Positions 27,734 through 37,119 of a stretch of DNA of 64,000 nucleotides are shown in pieces (positions within the stretch are counted from its first letter, which is position 1; every line of letters begins with the position of its first letter). The stretch is taken from positions 1,240,001 to 1,304,000 of the forward strand of contig NZ_JABXWB010000001.1 of the NCBI RefSeq assembly GCF_013375555.1. The letters run 5' to 3'. This DNA comes from Sphingobium sp. EM0848. Its GTDB lineage: Bacteria; Pseudomonadota; Alphaproteobacteria; Sphingomonadales; Sphingomonadaceae. The notes beneath the pieces were generated by a model. That model had not been told where the DNA came from, searched no databases, and saw only the letters and a list, made by a program, of their open reading frames with translations. The translations under genes and the position numbers were made by a program.

Positions 27734-28380
27734 TGAGCGCCGGGCATGATGGGCTGATGGACAGCGTCTATCGGCACCAGAGGCACATATACGATCTGTC
27801 GCGGAAATATTATCTGCTGGGGCGGGATGGGCTGATCGCGGATCTCGCTCCCCCCAAAGGTGGCGCCGTGCTGGAAATCGGCTGCGGGACCGGCCGGAAC
27901 CTTATTGCCGTGGGCCGGGCCTGGCCGGAGGCGCGGCTCTATGGCGTCGATATTTCCGAAGCGATGCTGGAAACGGCGCGCAAGGCCGTGGCGAAGGCAG
28001 GCATGGCGGATCGCGTGGTGTTGGCGCAGGGCGATGCCTGCGCGTTCGACGCCCAGGCGCTCTTTGGACGGGCCGATTTCGAGCGGGTATTCATCAGCTA
28101 CGCGCTGTCGATGATCCCCGATTGGCAAGGCGCTCTTCGGCAGGCTGCATGCAGTGTTGCTGCCGGAGGCAAGCTGGAAGTCGTGGACTTCGGCCAGCAG
28201 GACAATTTACCCGGCGTCTGGAAGCGGGCGTTGTTCGGATGGCTGGCGCGCTTTCATGTATCGCCGCGCGCCGAACTCGCACAGGCGATCAACAGATTGG
28301 CGGCCGATATGGGCGGTTTTCCCCACAGCCGGAGCCTGTATCGCGGCTATGCGGTCAGGGGTGGATTGATCCGGGTTTGA
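27733..28380 (+). CDS. btaB: BtaB: diacylglyceryl-homoserine N-methyltransferase
   Basis: A 215-residue class I SAM methyltransferase that would add three methyl groups to the homoserine headgroup to give DGTS. The SAM motif AVLEIGCGTGRNLI (near residue 45) and YGVDISEAMLETA follow an N-terminus (DSVYRHQRHIYDLSRKYYLLGRD) that is typical of BtaB and of related quinone/lipid methyltransferases. The role is assigned mainly from its one-base overlap with btaA. Confidence 0.85.
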   Translation: MSAGHDGLMDSVYRHQRHIYDLSRKYYLLGRDGLIADLAPPKGGAVLEIGCGTGRNLIAVGRAWPEARLYGVDISEAMLETARKAVAKAGMADRVVLAQGDACAFDAQALFGRADFERVFISYALSMIPDWQGALRQAACSVAAGGKLEVVDFGQQDNLPGVWKRALFGWLARFHVSPRAELAQAINRLAADMGGFPHSRSLYRGYAVRGGLIRV

Positions 28381-28392
28381 CCACCGATCAAC

Positions 28393-28425
28393 GGAGGCGG
28401 GACACGGACCGCCTCCTCCCAATTT
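28393..28425 (+). terminator. Rho-independent terminator after btaB
   Basis: GGAGGCGG, an 8-base loop and CCGCCTCC form a perfect 8-pair stem, followed by TCCCAATTTT. It lies between the convergent btaB and hemA stops. Confidence 0.65.
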
Positions 28426-29646
28426 TCATGCCGCCTTTTTCAGTTCCAGTTCCAGCCGGTCCCAGATTTCGACCAGCGCCTCGACCAGTTCCTTCATCAT
28501 CTCTTCGCTATGCGCCGGGCCGGGCGTGAAGCGCAGGCGCTCCGTCCCGCGCGGGACGGTCGGGTAGTTAATCGGCTGCACATAGGCGCCATATTCGGCA
28601 AGCAATATATCGCTGATCCGCTTGGCCTTGACCGGATCACCGACCATCAGCGGAACGATGTGCGTCACCGACGGCATGACCGGCAGCCCTGATTCCGCCA
28701 TCAGGCGCTTGAGGGTCCCGGCGGCGGCCTGCTGACCCTCGCGTTCCTCGTTCGACTGTTTCAGGTGGCGGACGCTGGCGAGAACACCCGCGACCAGCAC
28801 CGGCGACAGCGAAGTCGTGAAGATGAAGCCCGGCGCATAGCTGCGGATCACGTCCACGATCATCTGATCAGCGGCGATATAGCCACCCATGACACCGAAC
28901 GCCTTACCCAGCGTGCCTTCGATGATGGTCAGGCGATGGGCAACCTCATCCCGTTCGGAAATGCCGCCGCCATGGGCGCCGTACATGCCGACGGCATGAA
29001 CTTCGTCAAGATAGGTCAGCGCGTTGAATTCATCGGCCAGATCGCAGATCGCAGCGATGGGGGCGATGTCTCCGTCCATGGAATAGACGCTTTCAAAGGC
29101 GATCAGCTTGGGCACTTCGGGGTCTTCGGCAGCGAGCAGTTCGCGCAGATGATCGACATCATTGTGACGGAAGACGCGCTTTTCGCAGCCCGAATTGCGG
29201 ATGCCCGCGATCATCGATGCGTGGTTGAGCTCGTCCGAAAAGATGATGCAGCCGGGCAGTATCTTCGCCAGCGTGGAAAGCGTCGCTTCGTTCGAGACAT
29301 AGCCCGAAGTGAACAGCAAAGCCGCTTCCTTGCCATGCAGGTCGGCGAGTTCGCTCTCCAGATCGACGTGATAATGGGTGTTGCCGCCAATATTGCGCGT
29401 GCCGCCCGATCCTGCGCCGACGTCGTGCAGCGCTTCTTCCATCGCGGCGACGACCTTGGGATGCTGGCCCATGGCGAGATAGTCGTTGGAACACCAGACG
29501 GTGATCGGTTTCGGTCCGTTATGGCCGTGAAAACAGCGGGCGTTGGGGAAGGCACCCTTGTTGCGCAAAATATCGATGAATACGCGATAACGGCCCTCGC
29601 TATGAAGCCGGTCGATCGCCTGCGTGAAGATGTGCTTGTAGTTCAC
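28426..29646 (-). CDS. hemA: 5-aminolevulinate synthase
   Basis: 406-residue PLP enzyme that condenses glycine and succinyl-CoA to 5-aminolevulinate, the C4 heme route typical of alphaproteobacteria. The N-terminus ([21 protein letters not shown]), [29 protein letters not shown] and the PLP lysine in [15 protein letters not shown] (near residue 248) are diagnostic. GTG start at 29646 with an AGGG site before it. Succinyl-CoA is also the product of the methylmalonyl-CoA cluster in this window. A hairpin and two dyads lie upstream. Confidence 0.95.
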   Translation of the reverse strand: MNYKHIFTQAIDRLHSEGRYRVFIDILRNKGAFPNARCFHGHNGPKPITVWCSNDYLAMGQHPKVVAAMEEALHDVGAGSGGTRNIGGNTHYHVDLESELADLHGKEAALLFTSGYVSNEATLSTLAKILPGCIIFSDELNHASMIAGIRNSGCEKRVFRHNDVDHLRELLAAEDPEVPKLIAFESVYSMDGDIAPIAAICDLADEFNALTYLDEVHAVGMYGAHGGGISERDEVAHRLTIIEGTLGKAFGVMGGYIAADQMIVDVIRSYAPGFIFTTSLSPVLVAGVLASVRHLKQSNEEREGQQAAAGTLKRLMAESGLPVMPSVTHIVPLMVGDPVKAKRISDILLAEYGAYVQPINYPTVPRGTERLRFTPGPAHSEEMMKELVEALVEIWDRLELELKKAA

Positions 29647-29672
29647 TTAAGCCCTATCCCTCATTCCCGCAT

Positions 29673-29689
29673 CCCCTCATTAAGAGGGG
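29673..29689 (-). promoter_or_regulatory. Hairpin in the hemA 5' region
   Basis: CCCCTC-ATTAA-GAGGGG is a perfect 6-pair stem with a 5-base loop, 27 bases before the hemA GTG. It could be an mRNA structure in the leader or the end of the upstream murI transcript. Confidence 0.45.
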
Positions 29690-29738
29690 CATTTACCTTC
29701 AGCCGGGTCCCATTACCAGTGATAACCGTTCGCAGCCT

Positions 29739-29766
29739 TAGGGAGAATTCCCTATCATAGTGATAG
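29739..29766 (-). promoter_or_regulatory. Two overlapping dyads upstream of hemA
   Basis: TAGGGA-GAAT-TCCCTA (29739-29754) and CTATCA-TAG-TGATAG (29752-29766) are perfect inverted repeats that share three bases. They are 93-120 bases before the hemA start and look like operator sites for dimeric regulators. The regulator is unknown. Confidence 0.4.
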
Positions 29767-29800
29767 AAAGACTTGCGATTGGACCAAAGGTCCACCCCCC

Positions 29801-30604
29801 TCAAAGCGCCTCAATCCGGTGCAATCCATAGCTGACAAGCGCAGGACGAAGCGCATCGACGCTGTCGTCCAGCCGGGTGAAGACGGCGGTTCCGGGCGGT
29901 GGGGCGCTGGGCCAGTCCTGCCCATGGGTCAAATAGGCGATGCGGCGGGCGATTCCTTCACCACCATGCACGAATCGAAGCGGGCGGGGTGAGGCGACGG
30001 CGAGTTCTTCTTCAACCAGCGGGAAATGCGTGCAGGCAAGCGCCACCACGTCCATCCGGTCGCCGCCGGGCTGGTCGAACAGGCCTGCAAGCGCGTCGCG
30101 GGCTATGGCGGGGTCGAGCGATTGGCCGCGCAGCTTGGCTTCGGCCAGCTGGACAAGCGCAGCCGATCCATGGCGCAGTACGATACAGTCCGAACCGAAC
30201 TCGGCGGCTAATCGGTCCACATAAGGCTGGCGGACGGTCGCGTCCGTACCGAGGACACCAAAGACCCGGCTTTGCGAGAGCAGGGCGGCCGGCTTTATCG
30301 CCGGGACGGTTCCCACGACCGGAATGTCGAGCGCGGCGCGAACGGCGGACAAGGCTATGGTCGAAGCGGTGTTGCAGGCGATAACGGCCAGGCGCGGGCG
30401 GTAGCGCTCGACCAGCCGGCCCAGCAACGCCGGCACGCGGGCGGCGATTTCGGTTTCGCTTTTCGTGCCATAGGGGAAACCTGCGCTATCGGCGGCATAG
30501 ACGATGGGTGCGTTGGGCAGAATCGCCCGCGCGGGGCCAAGGATCGAAAGCCCGCCGACGCCGGAATCGAAGAACAGGAGGGGGGCATTGGGTGCGATCG
30601 TCAT
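29801..30604 (-). CDS. murI: Glutamate racemase
   Basis: 267 residues. Cofactor-independent racemase that makes D-glutamate for peptidoglycan. FFDSGVGGLSIL at the N-terminus and the two catalytic cysteines in IACNTAST (near 74) and LACTHFPLVE (near 185) are all present. It is read in the same direction as hemA, 154 bases upstream of it. Confidence 0.95.
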   Translation of the reverse strand: MTIAPNAPLLFFDSGVGGLSILGPARAILPNAPIVYAADSAGFPYGTKSETEIAARVPALLGRLVERYRPRLAVIACNTASTIALSAVRAALDIPVVGTVPAIKPAALLSQSRVFGVLGTDATVRQPYVDRLAAEFGSDCIVLRHGSAALVQLAEAKLRGQSLDPAIARDALAGLFDQPGGDRMDVVALACTHFPLVEEELAVASPRPLRFVHGGEGIARRIAYLTHGQDWPSAPPPGTAVFTRLDDSVDALRPALVSYGLHRIEAL

Positions 30605-30644
30605 AGATGGTCACATCTCAAGGGATCGATGCACGCTGTCAACA

Positions 30645-30890
30645 TCAGGAGCGATCGCCCCAGCGCCATCGCCAGCCGCCTTCCGTTTTCAAGGCGCAGA
30701 TGATGCAGAGGATGCCGATCGCCAATCCTGTGCAAAGGATAAGGGCAATGCCAGTCAATGCGATCTGGACCAGCAGGACGACGCCAATGAAAGTCAGCAG
30801 AACCAGCCAGCCCTGCCATGTGACGGGCAGGCCCGATCCATAGCCGTAGCGCTTTGGCGCGAACCAGGCTTTTGAGGGATGTTCGGTCAT
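30645..30890 (-). CDS. Small two-helix membrane protein, unknown function
   Basis: 81 residues. An N-terminal WFAPKRYGYGSGLPVTWQGW stretch is followed by two adjacent hydrophobic segments (about 28-48 and 50-66) and a charged tail (KTEGGWRWRWGDRS). I recall the W-F-x-P-K-R-Y-G-Y-G start as common in small proteobacterial membrane proteins with no assigned role. ATG 30890 has GGAG about 11 bases before it. It lies 40 bases upstream of murI on the same strand. Confidence 0.65.
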   Translation of the reverse strand: MTEHPSKAWFAPKRYGYGSGLPVTWQGWLVLLTFIGVVLLVQIALTGIALILCTGLAIGILCIICALKTEGGWRWRWGDRS

Positions 30891-31046
30891 GGCGAAGAAC
30901 GCTCCTTGGTGCGATGGATAGCATGGAGGGCAGGACAGGCCCAGTCTTCGCAACGGAAATGCCCGGCGCAAGCTTTTCCGACACCTTCGCCATTGCCCGC
31001 TCCGCCGGGGACGCTATGGTCGCGCCGCAACAATTTCGGCGAAACA

Positions 31047-31661
31047 ATGACTCCTCCCTGGCTATTACCCGCTTTCGTCCTGCTGATCGGCTATCTGCTG
31101 GGCTCGATTCCCTTCGGGTTGCTGCTGACGCGCTTCACCGGGGCGGGCGATCTGCGCAAGATCGGTTCGGGCAATATCGGCGCGACCAATGTGCTGCGCA
31201 CCGGGCGCAAGGGGCTGGCGGCGGCGACCCTGCTGCTCGATCTGGCGAAGGGCGCAGGGGCGGTCCTGATCGGTACGGCGCTGGTCGATGGCGGCGGGCC
31301 GATGGCGGGGGCGATGGCCTTTATCGGACATTGCTACCCCATCTGGCTGCGCTTTGCCGGGGGCAAGGGCGTGGCGACGATGATGGGCGTGGTGACGGCG
31401 CTTTATTGGCCGGCCGGGATCGTCTTTGCGGTCGTTTGGCTGGCTGCGCTGTTCGGGACGAAATGGTCGTCGGTCGGCGGCATGTCGGCGGCGGTGAGCG
31501 CACCTGTTGCGATGTGGTGTTTCGGGCGGCTTGATCTGGTGCCGGTGGCCTTGGCTCTGGCGCTGATCGTTCTGTGGCGGCACCGGGAGAATATCGCCCG
31601 GCTCGCCAAGGGGATCGAGCCCAAAGTCGGCGCCTCCAGGAAAGCCGCGTCGGACGAATGA
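31047..31661 (+). CDS. plsY: Glycerol-3-phosphate acyltransferase PlsY
   Basis: A 204-residue polytopic inner-membrane enzyme that moves the acyl group from acyl-phosphate to glycerol-3-phosphate, the first step of phospholipid synthesis. YLLGSIPFGLLLTR, the GSGNIGATNVLRTGRK motif and the FAGGKGVATMMGV motif are the three PlsY signatures. The ATG at 31047 gives the usual short lead into the first helix; longer readings run through the upstream intergenic region. Its stop overlaps the dprA start (ATGA). Confidence 0.93.
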   Translation: MTPPWLLPAFVLLIGYLLGSIPFGLLLTRFTGAGDLRKIGSGNIGATNVLRTGRKGLAAATLLLDLAKGAGAVLIGTALVDGGGPMAGAMAFIGHCYPIWLRFAGGKGVATMMGVVTALYWPAGIVFAVVWLAALFGTKWSSVGGMSAAVSAPVAMWCFGRLDLVPVALALALIVLWRHRENIARLAKGIEPKVGASRKAASDE

Positions 31662-32739
31662 GCGAGCAGGAGCGGTTCAACCGCCTGCGCCTGATCCGTT
31701 CGCCGCGCATCGGGCCGGTCACATTCCGGCAATTGATGGCGCGTTTCGGTACGGCGGGCGAAGCCCTGCGGGCGGTGCCGGATCTGGCGGCGCGGGGCGG
31801 CGGCAAGGGTAGCGTCATCGATGCGGCGCTGGTCGAGCGGAAATCGCGCGCAGCAAGGCGCTGGGCGCGCGCTATCTGTTGATGGGGGATGCGGATTATC
31901 CTTTTCTGCTGGATCAGATGGAGGGCGCACCGCCCGCGCTGATCTTTCGCGGCGATGTGACGCTGGCGGCGCGGGAATGCGTTGCGATGGTCGGGGCGCG
32001 CAACGCTTCGGCAGCGGCCTGCCGCTTTGCCCGGACATTGGCGCAGGATTTGGGACAGCGCGGCGTCGTCGTGGTGTCCGGGTTGGCGCGGGGGATCGAC
32101 ACGGCCGCGCATCAGGGATCGATCGGGAGCGGGACCATTGCTGTGATCGCCTGCGGGATCGACATTGCCTTTCCGCCGGAAAATGAGGCCTTGCAGGAGC
32201 AATTGGCGGAGCAGGGGCTATTGGTGACGGAGCATCCGCCCGGAACCCAGCCGCTCGCCCGGCAATTTCCTGCGCGGAACCGGATCATCGCCGGACTGGC
32301 GCGGGGCACCGTGGTCGTGGAGGCGGCGCCAAAGTCTGGATCGCTGATCACCGCGCGTTTGGCCGGGGAAGCAGGGCGCGAGGTCATGGCCGTGCCGGGA
32401 TCGCCGCTCGACCCTCGTGCGCAGGGATGCAACCAACTCATTCGCGAGGGGGCGGTGCTGGTTCAGAATGCGGCCGATGTAATCGAGGCGATCGGAACCA
32501 TCGACGCGCGAATGGTGCGGCAGGGCAGGTCCGATTTCGCAGGGGAGCCGATGCAATCGGACGTCACCGAGCGGGAGCGGGCGGCGGTGGTCGGGCTGCT
32601 GGGCGCGGCGCCGGTTCCGGTCGATGAGATCATCCGGCTGTCGGGACTTGGCCCCGCCGTGGTGCAGACCGTGCTGCTGGAGCTGGAGCTGGCCGCGCGG
32701 CTGGAACGGCATGCGGGCGGGAAAGTCAGCATTTCATGA
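31658..32739 (+). pseudogene. dprA: DNA processing protein DprA, split by a frameshift
   Basis: DprA loads RecA on incoming single-stranded DNA during transformation. The first part begins with ATG 31658 (MSEQERFNRLRLIRSPRIG, a helix-hairpin-helix/SAM-like start) and reads to about VIDAALVER. The Rossmann domain continues in another frame (SKALGARYLLMGDADYPFLL, VGARNASAAA, VSGLARGIDTAAHQG, FPARNRIIAGLA, PKSGSLITARLA). Adding one G at about 31838-31841 restores a continuous 361-residue DprA, so one base is missing from a G-run. As given, the first frame ends at 31882. This is either a real inactivating mutation or a sequencing error. Confidence 0.85.
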
Positions 32740-32855
32740 TCCTGCGGACTGGCCTTGGCGCAAATCCGCTCCTACATCGGGGGCGCTTGACGGGGGCCGT
32801 CATCACCTTCCAGACTCGCGCGTGTACGTGAGAACATTTTTGAACCGGGGCTTTA

Positions 32856-35411
32856 ATGCAGCTTGTCATCGTTGAATCGCCGGCCAAGGCGAAGACCATC
32901 GAGAAATATCTGGGCGGCGATTTCCATGTGCTCGCCAGCTATGGTCATATCCGCGACCTGCCCGCCAAGGACGGGTCGGTCGATCCCGACGCGGGCTTTG
33001 CCATGCAGTGGGAAAATTATGCCGACAAGGGCAAGCAGCTGAAAGCCATTGCCGACGAAGCCAAAAAGGCGACGCGCCTGATCCTGGCGACTGACCCTGA
33101 TCGCGAAGGAGAAGCGATCAGCTGGCATGTGCAGGAGGTGCTGCGCGCCAAGAAGGCGCTGCCCCAGAAGGTCGACCGCGTGACCTTCAACGCGATCACC
33201 AAACAGGCGGTGACCGAGGCCATGGCCCAGCCGCGCGCCTTGGACGAGGATCTGATCGACGCCTATCGGGCGCGGCGGGCGCTGGACTATCTGGTGGGCT
33301 TTACGCTCTCCCCGGTGCTGTGGCGCAAGCTGCCCGGCGCCAAGTCGGCGGGCCGCGTGCAGTCGGTGGCGCTGCGGCTGGTCGTGGACCGCGAGCGCGA
33401 GATCGAGAGTTTCGTGCCGCAGGAATATTGGTCGGTCGCGGCCGAAATGGAGCAGGGTGGGCAGGGCTTCACGGCGCGGCTGGTGCGCTGGCGCGGCGAG
33501 AAGATCGAGCGGCTGACCATCGGCAAGGAAGGCGACGCCATGGCCGCGAAGGCGGACGTGGAGGCCGGGCGCTTCACCGTCGAGAAGGTCGAGACGAAGC
33601 CGGTTTCGCGCAACCCTCCGCCGCCGTTCACGACCTCGACGCTTCAGCAGGAGGCGGCACGCAAGCTTGGCTTCTCGGCCAGCCATACCATGCGGATCGC
33701 GCAGCAGCTCTATGAGGATGGCGCGATCACCTACATGCGTACCGACGGCGTGCAGATGGACGGCAGCGCCATTTCCGCCGCGCGCAAGGCGATCGCGGAC
33801 CGCTATGATGGCGGCTATCTGCCCGAAAAGCCGCGCCAGTATCAGACCAAGGCCAAGAATGCGCAGGAAGCGCACGAGGCCATTCGTCCGACCGAATTTT
33901 CGCGGGACAAGGTGGGTTCGGGCGATCATGCGCGGCTTTATGACCTGGTCTTCAAGCGCGCTCTGGCGAGCCAGATGGCTTCGGCGCGGCTGGAGCGCAC
34001 GACCATCGATCTGGTGGATGGAACCGGGCAGCATGGGCTGCGCGCTACGGGCCAGGTGGTGATCTTTCCGGGCTTCCTGGCGCTCTATGAAGAAGGGCGC
34101 GATGATGCCGAGGATGACGACAGCAAGCTGCTGCCGCGCATGGTTACGGGGGATGCTCCGGCCAAGAAGAAGGTGACGGCGGAGCAACATTTCACCCAGC
34201 CGCCGCCGCGCTATTCGGAAGCTTCGCTGGTCAAGAAGCTGGAGGAATTGGGGATCGGGCGTCCGTCCACCTATGCCTCGACGCTGCAGGTGCTGAAGGA
34301 CCGCGACTATGTGCGGGTGGAGAAGAACCGCTTCTTCGCAGAAGAGAGCGGACGGCTGGTGACGGCCTTCCTCGAACGCTTCTTCGAGCGTTATGTGTCC
34401 TATGATTTCACGGCGGGGCTGGAGGATGAGCTGGACGAGATTTCCGGTGGCCGTGCCCAGTGGCAGGCGGTGCTGGAAGCCTTCTGGCGTGACTTCAAGC
34501 CCAAGACCGCCGAGGTGATGGAGCAGAAGCCGTCCGACATCACGGCCGAACTGGACAAGTTCCTGGAGCCGATGCTCTTCCCGCCCAAGGCGGACGGCAG
34601 CAACCCGCGCGCCTGTCCGATGTGCGGCGATGGGCAATTGTCGCTGCGGGGCGGGCGTTTTGGCGCGTTCATCGCGTGCTCCAACTATCCCGAGTGCAAA
34701 TATACGCGGAAGTTCGGGCAGCCGGGCGGCAAGGACGGCGCCGAGGATACGGGTCCGGAAGTGCTGGGCAAGCATCCGGAAACCGGGCAGGATATCGTTC
34801 GCAAATCCGGGCGTTTCGGTCCCTATATCGAAATGGGCGAGGGCAAGGAGGCCAAGCGCGGTTCCATCCCCAAGGATTTGCCCGATGGAGAGATGACGCT
34901 GGACTGGGCGATCAAGCTGCTGAGCCTGCCGCGGGAGGTCGGGCTGCATCCTGAGACGGGCAAGCCGATCGTGGCCAATATCGGGCGCTTTGGTCCCTAT
35001 CTGCTGCATGACGGCAAATATGGGCGGCTGTCCTCCACCGCGGAGATTTTCGAGGTGGGCATGAACAGCGCCGTCGCCAAGCTGGCCGACGCGGCGAACA
35101 AGGGCGAGCGCGGGGCTTCCTCGCGAGAACCGCTCAAGGTGCTGGGCAAGCATCCGCGTACGGAGGCCGAGATCAAGCTGATGGCGGGGCGCTACGGTCC
35201 CTATGTGACCGACGGGACCACCAATGCGACTTTGCCCAAGACGATCGAGCAGGATGCTTTGACGCTGGAAGAGGCTGCCCAGTTGATCGATGCAAGGGCT
35301 GCGGCGGCACCTGCCAAGAAGGGGAAGAAGGCACCGGCCAAAAAGGCGGCTGCGAAGAAGCCTGCCGCCAAGAAGGCGCCAGCGAAGAAGAAGGCAGCGG
35401 CGGCAGAATGA
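32856..35411 (+). CDS. topA: DNA topoisomerase I
   Basis: 851-residue type IA topoisomerase that relaxes negative supercoils. The Toprim domain is at the N-terminus (IVESPAKAKTIEKYLG; DPDREGEAISWHV). The catalytic tyrosine is Tyr293 in ITYMRTDG. After the core there is one zinc-ribbon repeat (CPMCGDG..CSNYPEC), then three cysteine-free repeats (GKHPETGQDIVRKSGRFGPY, GLHPETGKPI and GKHPRTEAEI). A Lys/Ala-rich tail of about 30 residues may bind DNA. The gene follows dprA, a common order. Confidence 0.96.
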   Translation: MQLVIVESPAKAKTIEKYLGGDFHVLASYGHIRDLPAKDGSVDPDAGFAMQWENYADKGKQLKAIADEAKKATRLILATDPDREGEAISWHVQEVLRAKKALPQKVDRVTFNAITKQAVTEAMAQPRALDEDLIDAYRARRALDYLVGFTLSPVLWRKLPGAKSAGRVQSVALRLVVDREREIESFVPQEYWSVAAEMEQGGQGFTARLVRWRGEKIERLTIGKEGDAMAAKADVEAGRFTVEKVETKPVSRNPPPPFTTSTLQQEAARKLGFSASHTMRIAQQLYEDGAITYMRTDGVQMDGSAISAARKAIADRYDGGYLPEKPRQYQTKAKNAQEAHEAIRPTEFSRDKVGSGDHARLYDLVFKRALASQMASARLERTTIDLVDGTGQHGLRATGQVVIFPGFLALYEEGRDDAEDDDSKLLPRMVTGDAPAKKKVTAEQHFTQPPPRYSEASLVKKLEELGIGRPSTYASTLQVLKDRDYVRVEKNRFFAEESGRLVTAFLERFFERYVSYDFTAGLEDELDEISGGRAQWQAVLEAFWRDFKPKTAEVMEQKPSDITAELDKFLEPMLFPPKADGSNPRACPMCGDGQLSLRGGRFGAFIACSNYPECKYTRKFGQPGGKDGAEDTGPEVLGKHPETGQDIVRKSGRFGPYIEMGEGKEAKRGSIPKDLPDGEMTLDWAIKLLSLPREVGLHPETGKPIVANIGRFGPYLLHDGKYGRLSSTAEIFEVGMNSAVAKLADAANKGERGASSREPLKVLGKHPRTEAEIKLMAGRYGPYVTDGTTNATLPKTIEQDALTLEEAAQLIDARAAAAPAKKGKKAPAKKAAAKKPAAKKAPAKKKAAAAE

Positions 35412-35413
35412 CC

Positions 35414-35451
35414 ATCACCGTCATCCCTGCTTTCGCGGGGATGACGGTGAT
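35414..35451. terminator. Long perfect hairpin between topA and era
   Basis: ATCACCGTCATCCC and GGGATGACGGTGAT are exact 14-base inverted repeats around a 10-base centre. It sits in the 57-base gap between the convergent topA and era stops and probably ends transcription from both sides. The GTCATCCC..GGGATGAC core resembles the repeat at 21827-21934. Confidence 0.65.
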
Positions 35452-35468
35452 TTGATAGGCTGGGTGGC

Positions 35469-36398
35469 TTACTCGACCCAGTCGAGGCCGATATCGCGGT
35501 AGATGAAGCGGTCATCCTCCCAATCTTCCTTCACCTTGACGTGGAGGTAGAGGTGGACTTTGACGCCAAGCAGGCTCGCCAGTTCGGCGCGGGCTTTTGA
35601 ACCGATTTCCTTCAGGCGCTGACCGCCCTTGCCCAGCACGATCGCGCGCTGGCTCGAACGCCCGACCAGGATTTGCTGGTGGATTTCGACCGAGCCGTCC
35701 TCACGCTCGCTATATTTTTCCGTGTCAACCGCGGTTGCATAGGGCAGTTCGGCGTGGAGTTGGTGGTAGAGCTGCTCACGGGTGATTTCCGCCGCCAGCA
35801 TCCGGTCGGTGGCGTCGGAAACCTGATCCTCCGGGAAGTGCCAGGGCCCATCAGGCATTGCATTGGCGAAGGCAGTCTTGAGTTCCGCAAGGCCATCGCC
35901 AGTCGCGGCGCTCACGAAGAAGGTTTCCGCAATGTCGAGCTGTTCGTAGAGGCGCTGGGTGTGGACCAGCAACTTTTCCTTGATGGCGATGTCGACCTTG
36001 TTGAGGATCAGCCATTTTTTCTCCGGCCGAGCGGCCAGAGCGCTGATGATCGGCTCCATTTTGGGGCCAAGGCCCGCCTTGCCGTCGACGATCAGCGCGA
36101 TCAGGTCAGCGCCCTGCGCGCCGCCCCAGGCAGCCTGAACCATGGCGCGGTCGAGGCGGCGTTTCGGCGCAAAGATGCCGGGAGTATCGACCAGCACCAT
36201 CTGCGCGTCGCCCTCGATCGCGACACCCATGACGCGGGTGCGCGTGGTCTGCGCCTTGGGGCTGGTGATCGCCACCTTCTGGCCCACCAGCGCGTTCACC
36301 AGCGTTGATTTGCCCGCATTGGGTGCGCCCACAATGGCCACGACGCCACAGCGCTGATTATCGAGATCGATCGTCAAACAAAAACTCCGTTCACCCAT
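35469..36398 (-). CDS. era: GTPase Era
   Basis: 309-residue GTPase for 16S rRNA maturation and 30S assembly. The G domain has GAPNAGKST (P-loop), the switch TTRTRVMG, DTPG and NKVD. The C-terminal KH domain carries IVLGKGGQRLKEIGSKAR. The N-terminus is slightly long (MGERSFCLTIDLDNQRCG); a shorter start is possible. It is the last of lepB-rnc-era on this strand. Confidence 0.95.
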   Translation of the reverse strand: MGERSFCLTIDLDNQRCGVVAIVGAPNAGKSTLVNALVGQKVAITSPKAQTTRTRVMGVAIEGDAQMVLVDTPGIFAPKRRLDRAMVQAAWGGAQGADLIALIVDGKAGLGPKMEPIISALAARPEKKWLILNKVDIAIKEKLLVHTQRLYEQLDIAETFFVSAATGDGLAELKTAFANAMPDGPWHFPEDQVSDATDRMLAAEITREQLYHQLHAELPYATAVDTEKYSEREDGSVEIHQQILVGRSSQRAIVLGKGGQRLKEIGSKARAELASLLGVKVHLYLHVKVKEDWEDDRFIYRDIGLDWVE

Positions 36399-36451
36399 GC
36401 GCCTTTCGCCTGGGCTTCTTTCCTAATGCAAAAAGTGGCCGTGGGACAGGC

Positions 36452-37114
36452 TCAGCCGCCAAGCTTTTCCAGCAGCGCCTTGGCGGCAGCGGTTTCGGCT
36501 TCCTGCTTGGAGCCACCGGTGGCGCTTGCCTCGCCCGCGCCCTTGATGCTCACCGTCACGGTGAAGCGCAGCGCATGATGCGGACCGGAGCGGTCGGTGA
36601 GCGCATATTCCGGCGGCTTGCGCTTGTTGGCGGCGGCCCATTCCTGAAGCGCGGACTTGGGGTGTTTGGGCGCGCTGGCCTGCGTGTCCACGCGGTCCCC
36701 CCAAAGGCGACGGACGAGGGTGCGGGCTTCTTCCAGACCGCCCTCCAGATAGAGCGCGCCGATCAGCGCCTCCATCACATCGCCCAGCACATTGTCGCTG
36801 TCGGCGGCGCCATCGTCGCGGGCCTGCTTGCCGAGGATGAGGTGGGTCGGCACGCCAGCGACTCTGGCGACTTCGGCGCAGGTTTCGCCTGACACCAGCG
36901 CGTTGAATCGGCGGGACAGCTTGCCTTCCGGTTCCGTGGCAAAGCGGTCATAGACCCACTCCGCGATCAGCAGGCCCAGGATACGGTCGCCCAAAAATTC
37001 CAGCCGCTCATAATTGACCGCATTGGCGCTGCCATGGGTCAGCGCCTGCGTGAAGGCGGCAGGGTCCTTCGGCGCACGGCCGATCAGGGCTTTCAGCCAG
37101 CCTTCGGTGTCCAC
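36452..37114 (-). CDS. rnc: Ribonuclease III
   Basis: About 220 residues. Double-strand-specific endoribonuclease for rRNA and mRNA processing. The signature NYERLEFLGDRILG is near residues 34-47, a second acidic site is in NVLGDVMEALIGALYLE, and a double-stranded RNA-binding domain covers the last 70 residues (PKSALQEWAAAN; GGSKQEAETAAAKALLEKL). No ATG fits. GTG 37114 is chosen, but TTG 37123, overlapping the lepB stop, is an alternative adding three residues. Coupled to lepB. Confidence 0.93.
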   Translation of the reverse strand: MDTEGWLKALIGRAPKDPAAFTQALTHGSANAVNYERLEFLGDRILGLLIAEWVYDRFATEPEGKLSRRFNALVSGETCAEVARVAGVPTHLILGKQARDDGAADSDNVLGDVMEALIGALYLEGGLEEARTLVRRLWGDRVDTQASAPKHPKSALQEWAAANKRKPPEYALTDRSGPHHALRFTVTVSIKGAGEASATGGSKQEAETAAAKALLEKLGG

Positions 37115-37119
37115 TTTGG

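Noticed and set aside
35305..35408. Tandem-repeat-like AAGAAG/GCC stretch at the end of topA
   Set aside because: It is the coding sequence of the Lys/Ala-rich C-terminal tail of topoisomerase I, common in this family, not a separate repeat element.
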